Below the pieces are notes generated by a model, which was not told the origin of the DNA, did no database searches, and saw nothing but the letters and a program-made list of their open reading frames with translations. From Azomonas agilis (GTDB taxonomy: Bacteria; Pseudomonadota; Gammaproteobacteria; Pseudomonadales; Pseudomonadaceae), in assembly GCF_007830255.1 (NCBI RefSeq), contig NZ_VLKG01000011.1, forward strand, positions 1 through 64,000: a DNA stretch of 64,000 nt, written 5' to 3'. The position numbers were made by a program, and so were the translations under genes. Shown here piece after piece: positions 27,686 to 35,865 of the stretch (positions are counted from its first letter, which is position 1; each line of letters opens with the position of its first letter).

Positions 27686-30075
27686 GCCGTTGTTTTCACA
27701 GGGGTTATGCAGCGAACTTTAGTACTGCGTGGTGGGAGAGCCAAACCACCGTAAGGCCCAGTTAAATAATCTGCACTCAAACAGGGATGGTAATACTCAT
27801 CCAGTTCAGAATTAGAAAACCAACGGGTCATAAAGTTGCTTTGCTCTCGATAGGCACGGGCTATTTTACTTGGAGCATCCTCCTTACCACGACTGGCCGA
27901 TTCTGCATGAATCAAGCAGGCAAAGGGTGTCCAAATGCAGCGTAATCCCTGTTGAGCTAAGCGCAGACAAAAATCCACATCATTAAAAGCTACAGGAAAC
28001 GCCTGAACATCCAATCCGCCTAAACGCTGATAATCCGCCTTACGCACTAACAAACAGGCAGCCGTCACCGCAGACAGCTCACGGGCTACCTGATTTAGTC
28101 CAAGATACCCGGCATCCTGCTGATCCCAATAATTACCAATATGGGCGGCTAAACTATTTATGCCCACCACCACACCAGCGTGTTGCACCATGCCATTGGG
28201 CCAGATCAGCTTAGCCCCCACAGCCCCTACACCGGGACGCAGTAGCTGGGAAAGCATTTCCTTCAACCAACCGGGGTCTAACACCTGAATATCATTATTA
28301 ATCAAACCCAGAATGCTGCCTTTAGCCTGCTCAGCCGCCCAGTTATTGATCGCCGAATAATTAAAAGCATGGGGATAACGCAGTACCCTAACGCCGCGCT
28401 CAGCGATTTGCTCTAGGTATTCCAGAGTCTCGGCTTGATGGGAGTCGTTATCTACAACGATAATCTCTAAAGCAGGGTAGTCCGTACCCGTTAATAATCC
28501 TTCAATGCAGTTTCTCAAGAGCGCTAATTGATCACGAGTAGGAATAATCAGGCTAATTAAAGGTACATCATCCGGCAAAGGCCAAAGCACTCGATTCAGA
28601 GCCGGATACTTAGGCAGAGGAACTAAACGAGCACCTGGATGGCGTTGGGCCAACAACCACTCTAAGGTAGCTTGACGCTCGGGATTGGCTTGAGCTTTTT
28701 CAGGATACCTAAGGGCACTGAAGTGTCGGTGATACAAAACTTGCGGAATATGCAGCACCGGACGCTGATTAATGGCCACCACACCAGCCAATAGAGCATA
28801 CCAACAGGGTTGTATGCTGGCCTGCGAATCGCGCAAATAGGCTATGGCTTGTTGTAATACCTCGGCCTTGAAGAATAAACCCGATGAAAACACATCCAGC
28901 CCATAAAAAAGGGTTTCATCCCAAACGGGCTTAAACCAAGGATTGCTCCGCTCCCCTTGTGGGCCATCTTGGTCACAATCCCAGTAACCCCAACCCGCAT
29001 CTGATGCGCTTATTGATTCTGATAAGCAAGCTAACGCCCCGACCGCTAGCCGATCACCGCACTGGACAGGAACCACTAAATCGACCCCAGACAACGCGGC
29101 CCACAAGGCTCTTGGTAACTCTGAATCCTTAAGCACAACGACCTGAATCTGCTCTGAAGACAAGCCCTGCTGCTGAATACTGGTTCTTGTCTGTAATTCT
29201 TTCTGTGCTTCCAAGTCCCCGGTCACCACGACCAAAATTCGCTGTGTTACAGAAAACTGCCGGGATTTTACCTGCTGAAAAGCACTAAACCATTGAGGGT
29301 AGTGTGCAAAACCGGCACTGCAAGGTAGTCGTGCCTCTTGGATCAAGCTCAAGCGTTCTAATAGCGGTAGCCATTCGGCGGTCTGTTTACAGCTTTTATG
29401 CTCAATCTGCTGTAATAACGCGCTAATTCCTTCAGGATGGGTACAAAAATGCACCGGACTTCCCATCACAGAAGAGCCGTCTTCTAACTCCACATGAAGT
29501 ATATGCAACTGACCATCGGCCAGCTCCCAAGGCAAGTTTAATTCAAAACCATGATTAGCTGATGAGCGGTATACCAGTGTCGGGTTTAAGCGATTAGCCA
29601 GCGTTGTGGCTAAAACCTGCCCCTGTTCATGCACTCGAACCTTCAAAGTTTGAGCGGGGCGATTAGGATCAAAAGCCCAACCTTTCAAACTAAGACCACC
29701 GGAGTACCAAACTTGGGTGGCTAATGGATCTGCTTGCACCGCTTCAACCACAGGTAACTTCAGACTACCTGCAAGCCAAGGGCCTTGGTTGGCAATTCGA
29801 GCTGAAATGCATTGCGTATTTTGAAGCCATTTCGGGTGTAGTTGCACCACAAAGCCGTGGAAACCATCCCCGGGCACATCTAGGGGTTGTTCTACATCAG
29901 CCCGTACTAGCGCGACAAAAACACCGTCCAGATAAATTTCTACGGCTAAACGTAATTCAGGATCATTAGGCAACATGGCCCAACCCTGCAAGATATCACC
30001 CTGTAGCCCGATAATAGCACCTACCGAAGCATTAGACTCAAGGGTTAACTCATGCATTATATTAATGTCGGACAT
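27682..30075 (-). CDS. Large family 2 glycosyltransferase with two N-terminal G-W-A beta modules
   Basis: A 797-residue cytosolic enzyme. Two related beta-rich modules open the protein (about 20-110 and 122-210), each with a G-x-L-x-GWA signature (GWA at 31-33 and 132-134). Residues 278-450 look like a degenerate GT-A domain. A full GT2 domain follows (504-735): LISLIIPTRDQ, VVDNDSH, the DxD-like NND (593-595), and FNDVDFCLRL near 697-706 with the catalytic acidic residues. The gene overlaps the upstream glycosyltransferase gene by 19 bases and the downstream methyltransferase gene by four. It probably adds a sugar during assembly of a surface glycan; the sugar is unknown. There is no strong Shine-Dalgarno. 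Confidence 0.85.
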   Translation of the reverse strand: MSDINIMHELTLESNASVGAIIGLQGDILQGWAMLPNDPELRLAVEIYLDGVFVALVRADVEQPLDVPGDGFHGFVVQLHPKWLQNTQCISARIANQGPWLAGSLKLPVVEAVQADPLATQVWYSGGLSLKGWAFDPNRPAQTLKVRVHEQGQVLATTLANRLNPTLVYRSSANHGFELNLPWELADGQLHILHVELEDGSSVMGSPVHFCTHPEGISALLQQIEHKSCKQTAEWLPLLERLSLIQEARLPCSAGFAHYPQWFSAFQQVKSRQFSVTQRILVVVTGDLEAQKELQTRTSIQQQGLSSEQIQVVVLKDSELPRALWAALSGVDLVVPVQCGDRLAVGALACLSESISASDAGWGYWDCDQDGPQGERSNPWFKPVWDETLFYGLDVFSSGLFFKAEVLQQAIAYLRDSQASIQPCWYALLAGVVAINQRPVLHIPQVLYHRHFSALRYPEKAQANPERQATLEWLLAQRHPGARLVPLPKYPALNRVLWPLPDDVPLISLIIPTRDQLALLRNCIEGLLTGTDYPALEIIVVDNDSHQAETLEYLEQIAERGVRVLRYPHAFNYSAINNWAAEQAKGSILGLINNDIQVLDPGWLKEMLSQLLRPGVGAVGAKLIWPNGMVQHAGVVVGINSLAAHIGNYWDQQDAGYLGLNQVARELSAVTAACLLVRKADYQRLGGLDVQAFPVAFNDVDFCLRLAQQGLRCIWTPFACLIHAESASRGKEDAPSKIARAYREQSNFMTRWFSNSELDEYYHPCLSADYLTGPYGGLALPPRSTKVRCITPVKTTA

Positions 30076-32135
30076 AGTTGCTCTGGAAGATAAGCCTGTA
30101 AGTCAGTAATAGGAAATCCCCCCAAAGAATGCAATAGCAAAGAATTTGGGGCAAACAAAGGTAACTGATACTTCTCAGCTTGCTGTGCTGCAAACCAAGA
30201 GTTGATATCCGAAGATTTCGCCTTATCCAAACTTAACGCCAAACTTACTCCACATAGGCTCACAAAATCTTTATCGGATAAACTGGCTACCTGTGGTATA
30301 AGAAATACATTAGAGCAGTTTAACAACTGTACTTCCCAAGGGCTTCCTGGCTCAACCAATAATCGTATATCTGGATTATTTCGTGCTAAGTAGCGAGCTA
30401 AGTTTAACCAATAGGCTCCAAGCTTTTGGCTCAACTGATCCGCTATTAACCAGTAGCGCCCCGGAAGTTCTGGATATTCTCGCTTTAATATCGATTTTTT
30501 ATTCGGTGTAGAAGCTTTAGGTTTAGATTGCTCTAACAAATTTAATAAGTGATTACGTGCCTCGGCCAGAGGGTCTGCCGCTACAAAAGCCTCAAACTGA
30601 CGCTCAGCTAAAGGATAACGCTGACGTATCACCACATTATTCTGATAAGCCCAGAGTGCCTTTTCTGAACCAAAAGAATGGCCTCCAGAATGGGCTACAA
30701 AAACATGAGTTGCTCCCATATGTCGCCAGCCCTTAGTTTGGGCACGTAAACACCAGTCTGTTTCCTCGCCATACCCTCGACTCAGCCCAACCTCATCCAA
30801 ATAGCCCACATCATTTAACGCTGAGCGTTTAATATAAAAGCAAAACCCACACCCCATAACCAATTCAACAGGAGGCTGATTTGCTTTACGGGCTAAGTAA
30901 TCCAACTCCGCATGCTGCTTTGGCGTAGGCATAGGATGAGCGACAAGCGGCTTTGGAAAGCTCATTAACTCACCGTTGTTGGTAAAGGGCGTTACTGAGG
31001 CAACATCTTGCGCAGAATAGGCCACCGAGCGCAAACGATCTAACCAATTGCTATAAACCCGAGTGTCTGAGTTCAGCCAAACAACATCTCGCTCGGGATG
31101 CAGGGTCATGCCGCGATTTATATTGCGAATAAACCCTAAATTAGCTGGCCGCTTTATATGTACAAAATCATGCTTTCCGGCTAAATTATCAATAGCCTCA
31201 GTCAAACTATTATCTGGACTACAGTCATTTAGCACAATAATTTGATGCAGCGTTTTATTTTTTGATTTAGCTTTAAATAAACTTTCTAAACACTCTAGAG
31301 TTGCTTCTTTAGATTTATAAACCGGAACTAAAACATCTACTGGATGCTCAAATGAATTAACCTCTTCAGGCATAGGAGGTACCAGTACAGGTAAAGCCGC
31401 AACAGGACTTCCTATCAGCTCTTCATTTTGAGCATCCTCGAAATATACATACAGTTCCTCTAAGGGCTCAGGAATCTGAATTGAAATCCCACCATGGAAA
31501 ATCAAAAAACCTGCATTTATAAGTAGAGGGCAAGGTAATGAAGCTGGAAATGTGGCCGTCATAGTGGCCGTTTTTAACTTAATATTTAAAACGCGATTGG
31601 GAGCACGCAAATCTAAAGCCCAACCCGTTAAAGTTTTATTTTTTAAATCGTAACGCACTACACCTATTGGGTGAGATTGTTGAGGCCCTGAGTCATCAGA
31701 CAAAAAAGCAAGTAGCTGACGCAATTCTAAAGGATCATCAACGTGAGCAATATGCGATCTGACTAATGCATTTAGATCAGATTTAGAATAATGAGCACTG
31801 CAATAGCTCCAATATTCTCTTCGAGCCAGTTTTTCCTTTGGAAAAGTAGTTGTTAACCACTGTAGGTAAGCTTCCTGTATCGCACTTGAGCCTATTTCCT
31901 GTAAAGACTTCCAGAGTAAAATGTAAAGCTCGACTTTTTTTGGATTACCCTGAATGGCTGAACTTAAATAGACTAGAGCATCTATATAGTTTTTTTCGCT
32001 TATAGAAGAAACACCGCTGCGAATTAGTGTATCTAAAGACCTAGATGTATTTACCTGAAAAAAACTTCCACTAATGACTGGGTTAATATTTTTTCCGAAG
32101 TATAGAAAAATCAACTTAATTAGTTCGCAAGTCAA
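30057..32135 (-). CDS. Family 2 glycosyltransferase with helical N terminus, G-W-A module and GT-B-like tail
   Basis: Residues 30-150 form TPR-like helical repeats; 155-250 a beta module with L-T-GWALD (GWA at 171-173) like those in the next enzyme; 264-500 a GT2 domain with VDVLVPVYKS, LNDCSPDN, the DxD region LNSDT (354-358) and GYGEETDWCLRA; 555-692 a stretch resembling part of a GT-B fold. The frame opens with TTG at 32135 and contains no ATG for a long way, so the true start is uncertain (another TTG lies at L9). Base composition is A/T-richer than the core genes. It lies just downstream of the RTX gene and its terminator-like hairpin. Confidence 0.8.
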   Translation of the reverse strand: MTCELIKLIFLYFGKNINPVISGSFFQVNTSRSLDTLIRSGVSSISEKNYIDALVYLSSAIQGNPKKVELYILLWKSLQEIGSSAIQEAYLQWLTTTFPKEKLARREYWSYCSAHYSKSDLNALVRSHIAHVDDPLELRQLLAFLSDDSGPQQSHPIGVVRYDLKNKTLTGWALDLRAPNRVLNIKLKTATMTATFPASLPCPLLINAGFLIFHGGISIQIPEPLEELYVYFEDAQNEELIGSPVAALPVLVPPMPEEVNSFEHPVDVLVPVYKSKEATLECLESLFKAKSKNKTLHQIIVLNDCSPDNSLTEAIDNLAGKHDFVHIKRPANLGFIRNINRGMTLHPERDVVWLNSDTRVYSNWLDRLRSVAYSAQDVASVTPFTNNGELMSFPKPLVAHPMPTPKQHAELDYLARKANQPPVELVMGCGFCFYIKRSALNDVGYLDEVGLSRGYGEETDWCLRAQTKGWRHMGATHVFVAHSGGHSFGSEKALWAYQNNVVIRQRYPLAERQFEAFVAADPLAEARNHLLNLLEQSKPKASTPNKKSILKREYPELPGRYWLIADQLSQKLGAYWLNLARYLARNNPDIRLLVEPGSPWEVQLLNCSNVFLIPQVASLSDKDFVSLCGVSLALSLDKAKSSDINSWFAAQQAEKYQLPLFAPNSLLLHSLGGFPITDLQAYLPEQLCPTLI

Positions 32136-32162
32136 AGATAAAAGTATTTCTTAATAGTCTTT

Positions 32163-32207
32163 ATAAAAAGATTATTAAGAAATACCCCAGCCTAAGCTGG
32201 GGTATTT
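32163..32207 (-). terminator. Rho-independent terminator or attenuator after the RTX gene
   Basis: A perfect 12-bp stem, AAATACCCCAGC (32180-32191) with GCTGGGGTATTT (32196-32207), closes a 4-base loop. On the minus strand it is followed by CTTAATAATCTTTTT. It sits 50 bases after the RTX stop codon and 45 bases before the first possible start of the next glycosyltransferase gene, so it would lower transcription of the enzyme genes relative to the structural gene. Confidence 0.85.
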
Positions 32208-32257
32208 CCGAATGCAAAGATGTAACTAATGCATTACATCAGCTAAGCAACCCAGAA

Positions 32258-33400
32258 TCAGGAAGCTTGCTCGTCATCACCCAAGATGATGATTTGGGCA
32301 ATACCCGTTTCATCCACTGGGTTAGCCATAGCCAACTCAACGAAGTTAACCACCAACTCAGCACGATCAGCGCCAGCCTCTAACTGATCAAACCAGAAGG
32401 CTTTACCTTCGCTATCTAGGCGAGCTTCACGACCCAACAGGTTCTCATACAACAAATCAACAAAGTCATCATTGTTGATGTTAGAACCGTTCAGAGTGCT
32501 GAACTCACTAGAAGCTAAGAAGCCATTAGCGATATCAGTCAGAGAAACATTATCGTGGTCTAACTGATCCAACCAGAAGTCGGCACCTTCAGAATCCGCT
32601 GCGCGATCCAGCAGAGCTTCGTACAGGTACAGAGCAACAGCATCTTCGTGAGTTTCAGCGAAGGAGATAACAGTATCCTCTTGGCCAGGCTCACCGGTGA
32701 AGATGAATTGTTCAGCGTTACGTACGATAGATTCGGTGCCATCAGTACGAGTAGCAACCCAAGCTCCGTCCCGCTCAACCAGCAGCTCACCATCTGTCAG
32801 GACGTAGTTGCTGACCAGACCCAATTGAATGACGTCGAAGTTAGCACCCGCGTCAATGGTGTCATTTCCGCTGGAAGTCAGGATGGTGTCATTTCCAGAC
32901 CCCGTAGAGACAACGTCATCACCGGCACCACCGCTAACAGAATCATTACCACCTGAAGTTACGATGGTATCGTTGCCTGCACCACCATCAACAGTAGTGT
33001 TGTGGTCGCCCAATACAACCAAGCTGTCATTACCTTCACCACCGATGATCACGCGATCAACAGTGTTGAACACGGCATTAACATTGCCATTACCTGTAAA
33101 TACATAAACTGGCGTGTCAGCAAAGACACCACCTCCAGTCGAAGCTGAATTGAAGTCCAGGGTCTGTCCGGTAAGGGTGTTAAAGAACGCAGCCTGAGCA
33201 CTAGAGCTACCCTCAGGCAGGGTAATTTCCAGCGCACCATCTTCGCCTACTGTAATCACAGCAACACTGAGGCTGCTGCTTGTATCAGTATTCAGCAAAT
33301 CTTCTATTGCAGCTAAAGTAGCGGTAGAGATGTAGCCATTTGCCGCAAGCGCAGCAACTACATCTGAAGTTGGAATGGGTTGATCGTAATTCAAAGCCAT
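32258..33400 (-). CDS. RTX-repeat protein with two DUF4214 domains, probable secreted surface protein
   Basis: An acidic 380-residue protein without a signal peptide. Residues 119-186 hold about six RTX-type calcium nonapeptides (GGEGNDSLV, GGAGNDTIV, GGAGDDVVS and degenerate copies). Two DUF4214 repeats follow at about 250-300 and 308-357, sharing LYE-LL-R and FW-DQL. RTX with DUF4214 and no signal peptide usually means export by a type I system through a C-terminal signal, but no type I genes are in the window. AGGAGAAG precedes the ATG by eight bases and codon use looks optimised, suggesting good expression. It is co-oriented with the glycosyltransferase genes and may be their substrate; that is inference. 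Confidence 0.85.
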   Translation of the reverse strand: MALNYDQPIPTSDVVAALAANGYISTATLAAIEDLLNTDTSSSLSVAVITVGEDGALEITLPEGSSSAQAAFFNTLTGQTLDFNSASTGGGVFADTPVYVFTGNGNVNAVFNTVDRVIIGGEGNDSLVVLGDHNTTVDGGAGNDTIVTSGGNDSVSGGAGDDVVSTGSGNDTILTSSGNDTIDAGANFDVIQLGLVSNYVLTDGELLVERDGAWVATRTDGTESIVRNAEQFIFTGEPGQEDTVISFAETHEDAVALYLYEALLDRAADSEGADFWLDQLDHDNVSLTDIANGFLASSEFSTLNGSNINNDDFVDLLYENLLGREARLDSEGKAFWFDQLEAGADRAELVVNFVELAMANPVDETGIAQIIILGDDEQAS

Positions 33401-33437
33401 CGGAGCTTCTCCTAATGAGTAAACTTACTAATTAATT

Positions 33438-34382
33438 TCATGTGCGGAATACCGCAGCATTGGAGGTATCCCAAGGGGAAGCAGGAGGAGAAACCTGGGC
33501 AGCCTTGGAGTTAACACTCAGATAAATCGCCACTAAGGGTTCTGTTCCGGTAGGGCCGGACAGTTCCTGATCAGGGATAATTGTTTGTGGAGCCTGTCCC
33601 GCAAAAACCACTTGCCCTGATAATTCATAATCGTCTGCTTTTGAACCACTCAGTACAAAAGCAATAGAAGTCAGTGGTTTAGCCTGTTGCCGAGAGCCAA
33701 CAAACTGTCCATCCAAACCAATGGAAGGGTCACTGGTTTTACTGGTACGGCACAGATAGGCAATGCTTACCTCTTCAGGTTGTTTCGCCCATGCAATAGC
33801 AAAGCCCTCTATGCGTAATTTGCTATCAGGAGCCCCCAACCAAGCATCTTCAACAACGACATCACCGCGTGTCGAAATATGCCCTAAGAGTTTCAGGGAC
33901 TGCACAGCTTGGCTTTTCGCAGGAGATGCCGTCTTTGAAAGAGTAGACAGCAAAGCACTTGAAATAGCCCCTGCCGCATCGGTTGGTGCGTCTGGTGCTG
34001 ATGGGGTTTCCACCGCTTTAGCAGCGGTAGGCAAAGACTTGCGAACTACACCCTGTTTATTCGCAACTTGCTCAATTTGTAAACGCAAACGACCATGAGC
34101 TGCCGCATCTAGCTGATATTCCGTAATCAAGAGGCTGGCAGGTCCACCCTTCACGCGGACAATAACAACATCGCTCGCTTTAGCCAAAGTATTACGCGTT
34201 ACACCTTCACCTGGGAAAAAATCTATCACTCCTTTTCCAGCAGGAGCTGGGTGTAAGCTCAAGCAACCTGTAATTTTTTTTTCAGATGTACTTTCTGCAG
34301 TCAGGCGCAGGATGTACATCCCAACGTCAAGCAAAGTAAGTTGTGATGAAACTTTTAAGGATGGTGCATTCATTTCATTCAT
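33438..34382 (-). CDS. Protein of unknown function upstream of the RTX gene
   Basis: I do not recognise this 314-residue protein. Residues 10-105 look like a beta sandwich (TLLDVGMYILRL, GVIDFFPGEGV, DVVIVRV). A Pro/Ala/Ser-rich linker spans about 115-160, and a second beta-rich domain fills 165-295 (LLGHISTRGD, AIAWAKQPEEVSIAYLC). There is no signal peptide or membrane helix. A second Met three codons in (34373) is an equally possible start, and neither has a strong Shine-Dalgarno. The RTX gene begins 37 bases downstream, so the two are probably co-transcribed. It could be a secreted partner or scaffold, or a cytosolic accessory protein; the sequence alone does not decide. Confidence 0.75.
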   Translation of the reverse strand: MNEMNAPSLKVSSQLTLLDVGMYILRLTAESTSEKKITGCLSLHPAPAGKGVIDFFPGEGVTRNTLAKASDVVIVRVKGGPASLLITEYQLDAAAHGRLRLQIEQVANKQGVVRKSLPTAAKAVETPSAPDAPTDAAGAISSALLSTLSKTASPAKSQAVQSLKLLGHISTRGDVVVEDAWLGAPDSKLRIEGFAIAWAKQPEEVSIAYLCRTSKTSDPSIGLDGQFVGSRQQAKPLTSIAFVLSGSKADDYELSGQVVFAGQAPQTIIPDQELSGPTGTEPLVAIYLSVNSKAAQVSPPASPWDTSNAAVFRT

Positions 34383-34635
34383 GTCTCAGCGATTCAGCTA
34401 GCTTGGTTCAGCATACAACTGAACCCGACAATACGGATCGCAAGATGAACGTAAATCGTGCGTCCGTGCAAAGCTATCTTTTACTATTTGATAGCTATAA
34501 CCTCAAACATCATCCCAACTTGAAGGAATTTAGCGTTTGAGCTTACGCTTGTCCAGCCTTCGTTGAGCCTCTCCCCCCTAAACTGAATGGAACTCTAGTA
34601 TAGTCTAATGGAATTTTTAATCTTTTGAGTATGAC
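34383..34635. promoter_or_regulatory. Divergent intergenic region of the surface-glycan block
   Basis: This A/T-rich gap of 253 bases separates the unknown protein gene (minus) from a GT4 gene (plus). Two inverted repeats are present: GGTTCAG/CTGAACC at 34405-34411 and 34419-34425, and AGCTATC/GATAGCT at 34472-34478 and 34490-34496. A TATAGT -10-like box lies at 34599-34604 on the plus strand without a convincing -35. Promoters for both directions should be here, but I cannot place them firmly. No small gene is supported. Confidence 0.45.
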
Positions 34636-35865
34636 ATGAACATACTATTCGTACATCAAAATTTTCCAGGGCAATTCAAACATTTGGCTCCCTTCTATCA
34701 AGCATTAGGCCATCAGGTTAGAGGCATAAAACAAGTTTCTCTACATTCTGGCGAGCAAACTCTTTGTACTACACAAGAATATAAACCCAGTCGAGGAAAT
34801 ACTCCGGGAATACATCCTTTAGCTCAAGAATTTGAAACAAAAATTATTCGTGCTGAAGCCTGTGCCAATGCCGCTAAAGAGCTTAAAAAATCCGGCTTTG
34901 AGCCTGATATCATTTTTGCTCATCCTGGTTGGGGAGAGGCACTATTACTCAAAACTATTTTCCCTAAAGCTAAACTAATTTGTCATATGGAGTATTTCTA
35001 TCAAGCTCAAGGACAAGACCTTAATTTCGATCCAGAGTTCCCCGATACTACATTTGATGATCAAGCCCGCTTGTTAAGTAAAAATGCCAATTTGCTATTA
35101 GCTATGGAGGCTATGGATCAAGGAGTTAGTCCCACCGCTTGGCAGGCCTCCACACTTCCTGTCTGGGCACAGGCAAAAACCTGCATTATTCACGAAGGAA
35201 TTAACACTCAAATATGTTGCCCTAATCCTTCCGCGAAAATAACACTTCCTGATCGCCAAGTAAGTATTCGTCCTGGTGATGAAGTTTTGACCTTTGTAGC
35301 CCGCAATTTAGAGCCTGTTCGTGGCTATCACATATTCATGCGCGCTTTGCCAGAAATCATGGCTCGTCGCCCTAACCTCAAGGTGTTTATTGTTGGGGGT
35401 CATGATGTCAGCTACGGTCGCCGTCCCACAGAAGGCTCATACCATCAGCGCTATCTTACCGAAGTGAGTGATCGTTTAGATCCTAAGAGAATCTTTTTTT
35501 TAGGCAAGGTTTCGTATGAGGCTTTTTTATACTTGATGCAAATTACCCGCTGCCATGTGTACTTGACTTACCCCTTTGTTCTGTCTTGGTCGATGTTGGA
35601 GGCCATGAGTGCAGGGGCTGTGGTAGTAGGCTCCAGCACTCCACCAGTGCTGGATATTATTGAAGAAGGTAGAACTGGCCTATTGGTCGACTTTTTTGAT
35701 GTATCGGGTTTAGCTGAACGAGTGTGCGAAGTATTGGCTAACCCCGAGCAGTTTCAAACCATACGAATGCAGGCACGCCAAAGCATCATTGAGCGTTTTG
35801 ATTTAAACAAAGTTTGCCTACCGGCTTATCAACAATTATTGGAGCGCGTGGTTTCAAAAAACTAA
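34636..35865 (+). CDS. Family 4 glycosyltransferase
   Basis: A 409-residue retaining glycosyltransferase with a GT-B fold. The N-terminal Rossmann half opens with MNILFVHQNFPGQFKHL. The C-terminal half contains the nucleotide-sugar region (FVARNLEPVRGYHIFMRALP, FLGKVSYEAFLYLMQ) and the E-x7-E-like motif near SWSMLEAMSAGAVVVGSSTPP followed by EGRTGLLVDFFD. It has no signal peptide. Its codons are A/T-richer than those of flanking core genes, consistent with transfer. It is transcribed away from the RTX block and converges with another GT4 gene (4-base overlap of the 3' ends). The sugar donor is unknown; GDP-mannose is possible given manC nearby. Confidence 0.88.
   Translation: MNILFVHQNFPGQFKHLAPFYQALGHQVRGIKQVSLHSGEQTLCTTQEYKPSRGNTPGIHPLAQEFETKIIRAEACANAAKELKKSGFEPDIIFAHPGWGEALLLKTIFPKAKLICHMEYFYQAQGQDLNFDPEFPDTTFDDQARLLSKNANLLLAMEAMDQGVSPTAWQASTLPVWAQAKTCIIHEGINTQICCPNPSAKITLPDRQVSIRPGDEVLTFVARNLEPVRGYHIFMRALPEIMARRPNLKVFIVGGHDVSYGRRPTEGSYHQRYLTEVSDRLDPKRIFFLGKVSYEAFLYLMQITRCHVYLTYPFVLSWSMLEAMSAGAVVVGSSTPPVLDIIEEGRTGLLVDFFDVSGLAERVCEVLANPEQFQTIRMQARQSIIERFDLNKVCLPAYQQLLERVVSKN

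Noticed and set aside
32829-33107. Plus-strand frame opposite the RTX repeats
   Set aside because: Arises from the periodic codons of the RTX repeats on the other strand.
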